Assembly: GCA_947629675.1 (NCBI GenBank)
Contig: CANREM010000009.1
Location: forward strand, 1 to 64,000
DNA from: an uncultured Clostridia bacterium
Lineage (GTDB): Bacteria > Bacillota > Clostridia > Christensenellales > Borkfalkiaceae
Length of the DNA: 64,000 bases
Direction of reading: 5' to 3'
Both the position numbers and the translations under genes were made by a program. Shown one piece after another: positions 51,601 through 57,151 of this stretch; positions within the stretch are counted from its first letter, which is position 1; the number at the start of each line of letters is the position of its first letter. The notes under the pieces were generated by a model. It saw nothing but the letters and a program-made list of their open reading frames with translations. It ran no database searches and had not been told where the DNA came from.

Positions 51601-52782
51601 GATCGAGAGGTCGAGCTTCAGCGTCGTAGGCTCGGCAAGGAGCGGTCCGAACGCGCCCGCCAAGGCATCGAGTGCAGTGATGGGACGTTCGAAATCGGTA
51701 TCGGGAGCCGCATCCATGTAGTGTTGGAAGTATTCTTCGTAGGCGTCGGGATAGGGATTATCCGTCTCGTTGTAAGGCTCGTAAGAATAGGTGGTGGTGC
51801 CGCCGCCCTTGCAGGGAGCCTTGATGGGACCGTATGCCGCGCTGTAATTTTCCTCCACGACCGTCGCATAGGTCACCCAATTTTCATCGAAGTAGTAGGT
51901 GATGTTGAGGGAGGTAAATTCGGGGGCCTCGGGAAGTCCGCCCGTGAAGATCATCTGGTTGATGTAGTAGGCGTTCGCGCCCTTGACGATGGTATTGCCG
52001 TTTGCATCCTTGTCCGTCCAGATGTCCGGATTCATCACAAAATCCGCTCTGTAGAGCGTTCCCCCATCCTGCCGTGCCCGCCTTATGGCCGCCCGTGCGG
52101 CAGCTTTTTCGGGATAATACAATTCGTATTCCTCATCGGTCGCCTCGCGGACGGTGGAGGAAAGCACGGTGTTCGGCTCGATGACGTAGGGGCTGAGTTC
52201 ATATGCGGGAAGGCCGTTTATGGACTTGAACCCATTCTCACCTGAGATCGTCATGTTGCGGTAGGGATCGCCGCTCTGCCAAGGAGTGTCCAATTTATCG
52301 TAGGTGGAGGAGCCGCCCGCAGCCTCACGCCAAAGGACGCGGTCGTTGTCCTTTACATAACAAAATTCCCGCGCGGCATTCACGAGAGAACTTTCCGTGA
52401 TGTCCGCCGAGATGAGCATGCCGTCCTTATAGTACTTGTATGTATGTACGTCCTGTGTGACGACGGTATTCACATATCCCGAATACTCGCCGTACCACTC
52501 CGTCTGCTGGGCGAAAGTCCAATTGAGGCGGCCGAAGATGTCGACGGGATCGTAGCCGCCGGAAGCGGTATAGACCTCCCCCTGTTCCACGGGCGTTATG
52601 ACGGAGCCGTAGGAAAGATCGACGGCATTGCGTTTCGCCTCCTTTGTAAATGCGGCGATGATGCTCCCCGCACCGACGCCCACGGCGACGAGTGCGGAGA
52701 GGACGGCGACGGCCTTCATGCCGCCGCTCCAATGGCCGCTCCTGATCCCTGAATGTTTGACGGGTTTGCTATTATAACGCAT
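36640..52782 (-). CDS. Giant (about 5,380 aa) secreted repetitive protein with C-terminal InlB/Listeria-Bacteroides-type repeats
   Basis: Single uninterrupted ORF; ATG at 52782 with GGAGGGTCAAA RBS; N-terminal signal/TM (MKAVAVLSALVAVGVGAGSIIAAF); about 16 units of about 205 aa; VTFDLGNGQSAVKKPGHFGGKVEYPVDPIREGYTFKGWD repeats. Confidence 0.9.
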   Translation of the reverse strand: MRYNSKPVKHSGIRSGHWSGGMKAVAVLSALVAVGVGAGSIIAAFTKEAKRNAVDLSYGSVITPVEQGEVYTASGGYDPVDIFGRLNWTFAQQTEWYGEYSGYVNTVVTQDVHTYKYYKDGMLISADITESSLVNAAREFCYVKDNDRVLWREAAGGSSTYDKLDTPWQSGDPYRNMTISGENGFKSINGLPAYELSPYVIEPNTVLSSTVREATDEEYELYYPEKAAARAAIRRARQDGGTLYRADFVMNPDIWTDKDANGNTIVKGANAYYINQMIFTGGLPEAPEFTSLNITYYFDENWVTYATVVEENYSAAYGPIKAPCKGGGTTTYSYEPYNETDNPYPDAYEEYFQHYMDAAPDTDFERPITALDALAGAFGPLLAEPTTLKLDLSIGGKQTAGTAFVDLSKTDLSAFDVGAIEARVGLGALNLWVEGGKAYISYGGAKLSLSLSELLSLLTPAQPAAEAEEEEGGGLNTDDLLGALANGEFKAEDGKAELHSRLPLLGYEIPIDFYFNVDEEKNVTLDHAAVSLDLDGLAIGADISFGGEAIPALKEGEKADYIELVPHIQSLVDLFTSPALHADLGYEGHGVQVVGGIDIAVSPFALKGDIAVKLPAYNAEKKVSLAYKEGTVYLDLDGIKLRAGISDAGSLISKYLDFSSLTEGGLSLDIGDVVGNLLSSEFAQNVIATGEESKLHLLLRGTNILSALGIDFALGDVSLEIAPETLSLGALGVTVSLKKGETFTFTPEGYTDIVPYAARIAELVSGGYLAAEVSYTGETLSVTGGLTLDVKKLAAKGTFTLSYMGTPKTLEVLYADGELYLTVDGLRIKANVKDAIGLVREFVEIPSGDGDALKIVADLFALNFSELVKLSAKEDTLTLTVAGTDLLHALGLSFDLGDIALSIEEKGITLTADGVSAEIKAGNAFEYSVDGYSEIVPYAKTILEIYQSGYLALNVNVPIGSLGIAGRVDIDLRSFNVAATLSLISGNKQKDVDIFYEGGEIFLAVDNIRLKVNVEEGAELLGGLLDLGSSGEEIDAIKALLGANFSELIPELWESDGALHITVASGKLLSLFGVSLDLGDLRLAVDGKGATAKLGKIVLTAAAGSSFEGPSGQFLDITDYLGAVAAFANAKALTVNVSYDGGEKISLQGAIDILLDGTAAQGDLTLAYRNKEGSKTEHAISLLWTKEENIIYLAIDGVKLRANVTDAVDLVKSLIQKVKPANVRGRASDVETQEEEGLTVLEKLLSFDLGEFFTLSEVQSGADSTLTLTVKGTQLLSALGLSFDLGDVALSLDTEGHISLHVMDGKLALSVRGGEAFEKQNTEGYVDIVTYGKYLLDLFANNTYKVTASYNGTSLKVRADVSFDTAKKLARGSLILIYKEAAKEVSFAYEDGWFYLALGNSYHLKAKTAGAIALLAGYLGLSEDGATWEEGLDRVLDTSLEGLLTLHETEEGDARILTVLLDGSALLKALGIDLDLGEVDLQIAENFLYASVKGLSVEVNGSGATLSTLTDEEKTGYTDLSGYLDSVVNVFKQDYITLSLAYGKEADPFKVNGKISIDVKGKQARADITIEKDGTSIKLGIAYDKDGYIYLNLDGAKIKASAQQIIDRIKGLFSKNDNSEQDSGELLGRRLSARTPLKAALTEEQKNKILDILETILSLNLDDYFELAEERKEGADSLTLTVKGTELLAKLLGKDIKLGNITVEVEQNGGLTLSVLGATITATGSKDGFTALTDEEKAGYADILQYIDYISKLFKSEILQLHIEKLTVQAGETEISASGDIDIKTDGSLAGGTLTLGVGEKSLTLTLYYEKENGKNTLYLELGGVKLKASIEDIKTLIDKLKNKEPAAAHALRLAAIFAEKDLFGVNVENNVLALAVNGEKLMKLLGSDFKLDSIQLEVATDSLGLSVVAEKFTIDATLSAVGTDNFKGIADKEDYIDLVKYVDFAVELFRNKAYDLTISYAKNDLTIEGKVSFDTESKTATAALNLGYKGANKHLDLIYKDGYLYLTLAREEGKDDFKFKANTASAVALILGYLGVSGTDELSDITIPDDAFEGLFDDFNKLISLSEKEDVLTILVDGTQLLEKLKVSLGDFKLGDIGVQLERDSLALTILGANLSVSGRSDRLTITLDEADYTDLSTYVDSVVNIFKQDYIKITVNYSDKDFAIAGDLFIDVKNIKNTQVRADITITKGETKISLGIAYDKDGYIYLNLDGAKIKAEAKAIIDLVKGLFSKNDSPSEPLGRRLSARTPLKAALTEDQKSKLIDILETILSLNLDDYFELAEERKEGADSLTLTVKGTELLAKLLGKDIKLGNITVEVEQNGGLTLSILGATITATGSETGFTALTDEEKAGYADILQYIDYISKLFKSDILKLHIEKLTVQAGETEISASGDIDIRTDGTLAGGTLTLGVGEKSLTLTLYYEKENGKNTLYLELGGVKLKASIEDIQALIDKLKNKEPASAHALRLAAIFAEKDLFGVNVENNVLALAVNGEKLMKLLGSDFKLDSIQLEVATDSLGLSVVAEKFTIDATLSAVGTDNFKGIADKEDYIDLVKYVDFAVELFRNKAYDLTISYAKNDLTIEGKVSFDTESKTATAALNLGYKGANKHLDLIYKDGYLYLTLAREEGKDDFKFKANTASAVALILGYLGVSGTDELSDITIPDDAFEGLFDDFNKLISLSEKEDVLTILVDGTQLLEKLKVSLGDFKLGDIGVQLERDSLALTILGANLSVSGRSDRLTITLDEADYTDLSTYVDSVVNIFKQDYIKITVNYSDKDFAIAGDLFIDVKNIKNTQVRADITITKGETKISLGIVYDKDGYIYLNLDGAKIKAEAKAIIDLVKGLFSKNNSSSEPLGRRLSARTPLKAALTEDQKNKILGILETILSLNLDDYFELAEERKEGADSLTLTVKGTELLAKLLGKDIKLGNITVEVEQNGGLTLSVLGATITATGSKDGFTALTDEEKAGYTDVLQYVQWAKDIFSSEAKAIGVSISAGDLKIDVSLDVIKGNAFMKGEITLNYRSVEEKTFSFIYEKKEGEEGNTEGWLYLDLDGVKIKAKTENILNLLKSLFQKVTGKEAGKSETIALGYAVAVISEAETLSFESFDTFSLTEEGGVLTLTLSGEKLMDLLGEKVKSLLGEKFSLESVGLSISQNVFSVSADASASGKDIALEVSLSKSDKTALTDEDTKDLPTYIDVLKYGEMVKDILASNSLQADIRATIGGKPLTLSLKFKKDFTMAQGTLIYGSLNLDLIYVLEEHQTEGAETSTKDVLIYVKVGENVKLMANVSEVIRIIKDEKTKKEARGRIAPIALSDADMDTLERLLSLDFGKVFELKEELAAAVDESDSLTVTIATADLLKAFGVNFNLGDVIVTIEKGSIMLDLPDKAGLHIDLYGTTRAPQLEKPAEGDYHDITPIVKRVVDLIEAQEIEFSGDLTIGELKLAIEQGVFSWKEENKKFYLKASLGDIHLELLIIGEKAKLKVGSFGVEFAFSDIGDLIEAVKGLIARVKATIADIKKNITGTFSRDDLVGSLQGIVDVLNDLIGFLGGSKDAAAAAVSAKEVLNMGGMQLVSSALTPDENARTKLFGFSLGKLTIELFDETKFEDRGLLGLGLTVGDETKTTLSATVNTAVFTGDFPEIAGDFYNLRDFIDMLGYAGDAVALMSASNLTATIGGSVTSTNTAMYTTEGNEGLVYDISGNMQYASGGSFPIKLDMDENVIEVNTDFFLHFNLYIKAGTQQTMVNGSPVDTTPKNLYIDIFITDCDLERATDGELDFFVSVSQIGEGNEGYNPLKLYAPAKEILTILSGVASILGMDAVTYVNQYLIQPLLDEDMVARLKGLGVSLVPTILDMLLKDTDETESSATIANNVVIPEDAFGVQFGNVKLQFKSEKDGDTSYLTLLGITTEEEEKSGDATYTKTSDLAFEFSRVGSAEKKPTDLTGFFDIEGVDELVLALARTATHKATFDEVTQGIAGSTDEYVRNDLFYIDGSLHLDLSLIGIELEAININVVGLTVNFDANNQISLNAKLSYPGVRNVLAGLAGSSVIIKGDTVLDLTIKDGMMYLRRTQSTYFDGSTSKDLIPKEVIYRAMPLANFAKDTTTMMNNICFMFNLSEELISTIMGSIGGGTGGGTAASSDLGDLLSKYIKSATYKPSETAEGDLLYELILNGAGLTNSDSFEDITVNLGVEKGVLRSINIPNFSIASVVNINADLRLRNPEYKFDEGCYDKTESIADILEQAMANKLKVVDWLETTYLEGQLATVVYSLGGKEVGKQQIVFDPTTKELYANFSYPSIKNFLEKNPELALDGYTYEWEPFDTSAFKSEMTIYARPKANVYDLTFIIKPEDVEAYGVTPEQLAAAGYSWDASQNAYTKLFHWTYDSENYIDLPYITTKVGKIIGFRCPNEKLHNESHRGLDFYNQPTVEYRAEWEYIDYTVTFDLGNGQSAVKKPGHFGGKVEYPVDPIREGYTFKGWDIPAVEGSHTIAGNVTIHAIWEPNTYHITLVSDQPIDGFALIDGHYEKVIEYVYDSDTSLPANVETEGYILNGWSLSKEDTSTHYTKVPLTSDDLTLYAVWKLRGVDVRFVVKAEDSESGKDIVVEIKDFTPGDKLSNLPKVPNRDGYTGVWDFSEDYTVPFGGDTIYAKYTGITYYIHEYSLKRIDGFEEVKGNFDSEGIQGTSYWRKTYAYVYGGTPHPLTLGASEDVRGFDFDAYYTERFGQGIKIDPAVINDWLISKIFKFRVGDSKDFYEQNVLFANWIDNSVEVHLYSDYDFTGRMGVDIDGYYKSVKKMEGDYDITEETLTLTERSDLRRLGWWYQDNAGNWTAITNVERFRNTDLKTQATVKIFAMWIEDIDIKITSFHTNNMLGGAQYNIGGTLTGGLPSGSKSGDIYDAVKMTPTTTGYYVLFNRDGSTSDTPGGQQNITVTRDPITNVGSFSQTGMNSGTFGAFVWTERATYGGVVMRMEFKYGSDSIVFYGGDVVSMATYTVTYHHEGGEVVKAVSDVRTGYNGRYDMSAFSDWGITVADLKFDNTVYADELAAENKIACPQDGSRQNEGKYEWPHRAITGNADIYPAFVLDPVPVTFTSNFKFSDAWKASADGKSFTYTTKMRPYSTIEFIANGVVFKSYTVEEGKQLQTFAVPTDLPKAAEVRNGYWTEESALIGEYGATFIVQYKPDTIIYYSELGFTITVEDAVYGFDAKMEYSFEYSSEHTLIVPDGSATTVNGVTYKFLGWYAKDADGKWEKLPDKLQITASEEPIRAHAMWLSELKVSISSASRKFDWGYKYNARVEILSGGELIGEPKESNLISIYMTFTYYVNNDGKQGGTGNGTKVNEHNERATTDALSNQGWDRKSYLCCDVNIQYKWNGTLIGETTGFATHGV
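43855..47890 (-). repeat. Near-identical tandem repeat, period 1,842 bp (614 aa), about 2.2 copies, inside the giant gene
   Basis: Anchors at 43864/45706/47548 and 44491/46333 offset exactly 1,842 nt; long stretches identical. Confidence 0.92.
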
Positions 52783-52848
52783 TTTGACCCTCCTTCGCAA
52801 AGAAGTCACAACACGATGATGACATGTGTAATATTGGTTTATGACATC

Positions 52849-52877
52849 ATTCTACCAACTTTATGACAGCTTGTCAA
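52849..52877 (-). promoter_or_regulatory. Promoter of the giant gene
   Basis: Minus strand TTGACA, 17-nt spacer, TAGAAT, about 65 nt upstream of the ATG. Confidence 0.75.
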
Positions 52878-52907
52878 GAAAATGACAGAAAAAATTTGAA
52901 ATTTCAT

Positions 52908-52935
52908 AAAAAAATCCACCCTTTAGGGTGGAGAG
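52908..52935 (-). terminator. Terminator of the GH3 gene
   Basis: Minus strand TCCACCCTAAAGGGTGGATTTTTTT. Confidence 0.8.
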
Positions 52936-52982
52936 GAAGTTTTCAGGCAGGTTTTCGGAGGTCACAGGCCCGTATGACAGGA

Positions 52983-55334
52983 CTATGACAATTTTGCAAG
53001 AACTTTTACGATCTCGAGGGCGTTGCGGAAAAGTTCGGCGCGGGTGAGAGCTTCCCTCTTCCCGAGGCCCTTTAAGGGAGAGCCGCCCTGCACTCTTTTT
53101 CCGAGATAGTCCCCGCCCGGCATGAGGACATTGACCCCCGCACGGATGCGGTAGGCGTTGTTTTTCACATGGCGGAATTCGGGGCTTTTGGCGCACTTCA
53201 TCCACCAATCGGTGACGACGCACCCGTCAAAGCCCCACTCGCCGCGAAGGATGCCGCGGACAAGTTCGAAATTATAGTATGCCCAGACACCGTTGATCTT
53301 GTTGTAGGAGGTCATGAGAAAGTCCGGCCTGCCCTCCTTCACGCAGATCTCGAAGGCGTAGAGGTGCAGCTCGCGCAGGGCGCGCTCGGAGAGACGGGAA
53401 TCGTTCCGGCTGCGGTTGAACTCCTGATCGTTGCAGGCGAAGTGTTTGGGACAGGCACAGGTGCCGCCCCTCTTCAGCCCGCGGACGGCCGCAGCGGCCA
53501 TCTTACCCGTGAGGAGCGGGTCCTCGGAAAAGTACTCGAAATTGCGTCCGCAGAGCGGATTTCGCTGGAGGTCCATGGCGGGGGCAAGGAGGACGTTTGA
53601 CCCCCTTTCTTTCATCTCTGTCGCGAGCATGGTATAGACCTCTTCGATGAGGGCGACATCAAAACTGCTCGCAAGCAGGGTGCCGATGGGGATGAGGGAT
53701 GAGGGCGTTTTCAGGCGGACGCCCGAGGGTCCGTCCGTCATCGTGATGCAGGGAACGCCCCGCGCGCGAAGCTCCTTCGTGACGCCGCCCATGACGCCGG
53801 CATTGCCGGACGCGCCCAAGGGGCTGTCCATCCTGAGTGCCCCGTGCGAGAGGTCGAAAAGCTCCTGATTTGTGAGCTGTGCCAAAAATTCTTCTGCGGT
53901 GGCGCGGCTCTCTTTCACATCGGAAAAGGTGACGCCCCGCTCTCCCGAGAAGGGGACCTCAGCGGGAAGGCGGGACAAGATCTCTTTTTTCAAGTCCTTT
54001 CGGGCGGTGCGCACCTCGCGCTTTGCGCCCTCCCCTCCGCATACGGAAAAGGCATATTGGGGTGCACAATTTTCGGAGAGCTGTTCGACGATCTTCTCCT
54101 CTTCGACGTAAAATCCCCCTACCATGTCCGCGATACGCACGTCAGATCCGACATAAATTTCATACCGTCCGCGGCTCATTACGAAGGCGGACTTTTCTTC
54201 GTCATAGACGCAATATGCCCTCTTCGGGATGGGAAGCTTGCCCTCCTCCTCTTCGCCAGGGGAAAGGGTGCACGTCTTTCGGAAGGCGGCAAGGCATCGG
54301 GCGGGACCGTCCGGCACTCTCACATATACCTCGACGACCTCCCGCCCTGCAGTGTTTCCCACATTTTTCACACGGTATTTTACGGCATCCTCCGAGAAGG
54401 ACGCCTTGATCTCAAACTCTGTATAGCTCAGCCCGAAGCCGAAGGGGAAGAGGACGCGCTCCTTCGCGAAACTCTCGAAGTAGCGATAGCCGAGAAAGAT
54501 ATCCTCCTCGTATTCGTTGTAGTCCGCACCTCCGAAGTTCTGCGCGGGGTAGTCCTCGTACGACTTCGCGATACAGGCGGGCAGCTTCCCCGAGGGGGAG
54601 AGCTTGCCGAGGAGAAGGTCGGCCGCGGCATTTCCCGTCTCCATCCCCCCTTGCCAGATGATAAGGACCGCCCCGACGGGAAATTCCTCTATCCACGAAA
54701 GATCGATGATACTGCCGATGTTGAGGAGGACGGCGACGTGCGGAAAGCGCGCCGTGACCTTGCGCAATAGCTCTCTCTCCGCCTTCGTGAGATAGAAACT
54801 CCCCTCGCGCAGTTCGTTCTCGCGATCCTCCCCCGCCGCTCTTCCGAGGACGATGACGGCGGTGTCCGTCTCCCGTTCGGCCGCCGAGAAAATTTCTTCG
54901 GGGACCTCCGCCTCGGGGTAGAAGTAAGGCCAATTCCCCCAGCTTCCCTCGGGGGCGGGGTTTTGCTTTCTCCAATCTTCGTAGAACTTTTTGACACATT
55001 CGACGATGGGGGCTTCCGCCCGCTCGAGGCCCTCGAGGATGCTCACGGCGTAGGGACGGACGACGTCGCCGCCCGAGCCGTACCCCGTGTAAAAGGTATC
55101 CGCCTGCACCCTGCCGAAGAGGGCGAATTTTCCCTTTATGGGGAGCGTGCCGTCGTTTTTGAGGAGAACGGCCCCCTCGGCGGCCGCACGGCGAAGGAGG
55201 GCGGAGATCTCCTCGGGGACGCTCGCGCCCACGGCGAGATGAGCGTTCTCCTTCTGTGAGAGCGCGGATCCCGTGAGTTTGAAAAAGATCCTTGCGGCAA
55301 AATTTTTCAGCCGATCCCTGACCGTCTTTGGCAT
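52983..55334 (-). CDS. Glycoside hydrolase family 3 with permuted domain order (C-terminal domain and FnIII first, TIM barrel last)
   Basis: N-half AAAEGAVLLKNDGTLPI, LFPFGFGLSYTEFEI; C-half TDGPSGVRL, NPLCGRNFEYFSEDPLLTGKMA, KHFACNDQEFNR, FDGCVVTDWWM. Confidence 0.92.
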   Translation of the reverse strand: MPKTVRDRLKNFAARIFFKLTGSALSQKENAHLAVGASVPEEISALLRRAAAEGAVLLKNDGTLPIKGKFALFGRVQADTFYTGYGSGGDVVRPYAVSILEGLERAEAPIVECVKKFYEDWRKQNPAPEGSWGNWPYFYPEAEVPEEIFSAAERETDTAVIVLGRAAGEDRENELREGSFYLTKAERELLRKVTARFPHVAVLLNIGSIIDLSWIEEFPVGAVLIIWQGGMETGNAAADLLLGKLSPSGKLPACIAKSYEDYPAQNFGGADYNEYEEDIFLGYRYFESFAKERVLFPFGFGLSYTEFEIKASFSEDAVKYRVKNVGNTAGREVVEVYVRVPDGPARCLAAFRKTCTLSPGEEEEGKLPIPKRAYCVYDEEKSAFVMSRGRYEIYVGSDVRIADMVGGFYVEEEKIVEQLSENCAPQYAFSVCGGEGAKREVRTARKDLKKEILSRLPAEVPFSGERGVTFSDVKESRATAEEFLAQLTNQELFDLSHGALRMDSPLGASGNAGVMGGVTKELRARGVPCITMTDGPSGVRLKTPSSLIPIGTLLASSFDVALIEEVYTMLATEMKERGSNVLLAPAMDLQRNPLCGRNFEYFSEDPLLTGKMAAAAVRGLKRGGTCACPKHFACNDQEFNRSRNDSRLSERALRELHLYAFEICVKEGRPDFLMTSYNKINGVWAYYNFELVRGILRGEWGFDGCVVTDWWMKCAKSPEFRHVKNNAYRIRAGVNVLMPGGDYLGKRVQGGSPLKGLGKREALTRAELFRNALEIVKVLAKLS

Positions 55335-55390
55335 GCGGTCCCTCCCCGTTTTTTGTATATTATAGCATGCGGAGGGAGAAGTGTCAAGGG

Positions 55391-55668
55391 GACTTGCGCC
55401 CACCCCCCTACCCCCCTCCCGCGGAGGGGGGCAACGGACTGCGTATGAGGGGATCCTCTCGGGGCTATGCCCTCGGGATGACACGTAGGGCGGGGAAGGA
55501 TGACGCGGTTAAACGCGGACTGCGTATGAGGGGATCCACTCGGGGTTATGCCCCTCGGGATGACACGTAGGGCGGGGCAGGATGACGTGGTTAAACGCGG
55601 ACTGCGTATGAGGGGATCCTCTCGGGGGTATGCCCCTCGGGATGACACGTAGGGCGGGATGACGCGGG
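55391..55668. repeat. Tandem cluster of three dispersed-repeat units (period 81-82 bp)
   Basis: cggactgcgtatgaggggatcc.. at 55435, 55516, 55598; preceded by the cccccctacccccctcccgcggagggggg hairpin module. Confidence 0.85.
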
Positions 55669-55743
55669 TACCAAATGTGCTATGAATTTTTCTTGCATTT
55701 GAATAAAGTTTATTATATAATGTTGGAAAAGGAGAAAGCGTTC

Positions 55744-56985
55744 ATGGATCTTTGCGAATTTTTGAGAAGTTCTTACACCGCCTATCATGCGGCGGAAAAC
55801 GCGGCCAAAATGTGCGAAGAAGCGGGCTTTACGCGCCTTCGCGAACAGGAAATATGGAACCTTCAGGACGGCGGGGCGTACTATGTCGTGCGGGGCGGGA
55901 GCATCGTCGCCTTCCGCTTTGCGAAGGGCGGAAAGTTCAGGATCGTCGCCTCGCATAGCGATTCCCCCTGCCTCAAACTCAAGGAAAACGCCGCGTGCTT
56001 TGACGGGACGCATTGCCGCCTCAATGCGGAGGGATACGGCGGAGGACTTTGGTACACCTTCTTCGACCGCCCGCTCGCCCTCGCGGGAAGGGTCATTCGG
56101 GAGAAGGGCGACGCGCTCACAGCCGAACTCTATACGAGTGATTTTCGTATCGTCCTTCCCTCGCTCGCCATTCATCAGAACCGCGAGGCAAACGAAAAGT
56201 TTGCGGTCAATCTTCAGACGGAGCTTGCGCTAGCAGGGCTAAGAGACACCTCTGTCACGGACATGGTAGGCCCGTATTCTGCCTATGACCTCTTTTTGGT
56301 GCCCGCCGAAGAGCCTTTTTCGAGCGGAGCAAACAAAGAATTTCTTACCTCGCCCCGTCTCGACGATCTTATGGGCGTCTATACCTCTGTAAGCTCCCTC
56401 CTTGCGGCAAAACCTTCTTCCGACACCCTCGTTGCCGCCTGTTTCGAGGCGGAGGAGATCGGGAGCGGCACGCAGAGCGGCGCGGGGAGCGACTTTTTGA
56501 GAAACATCCTTGCCCGCATCTCCAATGCGCAAAAGAGAGGCCGCGAAGAGGAGCTTGCCGCATATTCCTCCTCACTTCTTTTCTCCCTCGACAACGCGCA
56601 TGCGGTTCACCCCAATCATCCCGAAAAGAGCGACCCGACCAACCGCGTTGTTCTCGGCGGAGGAGTGGTCCTGAAGGCGCATGCAGGCGGGGCGTACACG
56701 ACGGACGGCATGACTGCCGCCATTGCAAAGAAGATCTTCTCCGGGGCGGGGGTGAAGGTGCAGACCTTCTATAACCGCTCGGACGTAAGGAGCGGCTCCA
56801 CTCTTGGGGCGATCTCCATGAGGGCAGTGAGCATCCCCTCCGTCGATTTGGGGGTGGCCCAGCTCGCGATGCACTCCGCCTCGGAGACGGCAGCATGGAG
56901 CGATATCAAAGAACTTGAAAAGGCCCTCGAGGCGTTCTATCGGGCTGAAATCGAATTTACGGGGAATGAGGCGACGGTGAAGTAA
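55744..56985 (+). CDS. M18 family aminopeptidase
   Basis: VASHSDSPCLKLKEN, FEAEEIGSGTQSGAGS, LDNAHAVHPNHPEKSDPTN; start MDLCEFLRSS. Confidence 0.93.
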   Translation: MDLCEFLRSSYTAYHAAENAAKMCEEAGFTRLREQEIWNLQDGGAYYVVRGGSIVAFRFAKGGKFRIVASHSDSPCLKLKENAACFDGTHCRLNAEGYGGGLWYTFFDRPLALAGRVIREKGDALTAELYTSDFRIVLPSLAIHQNREANEKFAVNLQTELALAGLRDTSVTDMVGPYSAYDLFLVPAEEPFSSGANKEFLTSPRLDDLMGVYTSVSSLLAAKPSSDTLVAACFEAEEIGSGTQSGAGSDFLRNILARISNAQKRGREEELAAYSSSLLFSLDNAHAVHPNHPEKSDPTNRVVLGGGVVLKAHAGGAYTTDGMTAAIAKKIFSGAGVKVQTFYNRSDVRSGSTLGAISMRAVSIPSVDLGVAQLAMHSASETAAWSDIKELEKALEAFYRAEIEFTGNEATVK

Positions 56986-57107
56986 CCCCTTCAGTCTCGG
57001 CTTTGCCTCGACAGCTCCCCACAGGGGCAGCAAGGGGTGTTATCGTTCCCCCATCTCTCGGACATGGTATGGGGGAAATGCATCGGAGTTGAATTTTCAA
57101 AACAGAA

Positions 57108-57148
57108 AACCGCCCGCCGTGCGATGCACGGCGGGCGGTTCTTTTTTT
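57108..57148. terminator. Bidirectional Rho-independent terminator
   Basis: AACCGCCCGCCGTGCgatGCACGGCGGGCGGTTCTTTTTTT between convergent genes. Confidence 0.9.
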
Positions 57149-57151
57149 ACT

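Noticed and set aside
55391-55668. Possible CRISPR or coding repeats (80-113-aa ORFs)
   Set aside because: Same dispersed repeat; the ORFs (HPE..ERIP.. strings) are translation of the hairpin modules.
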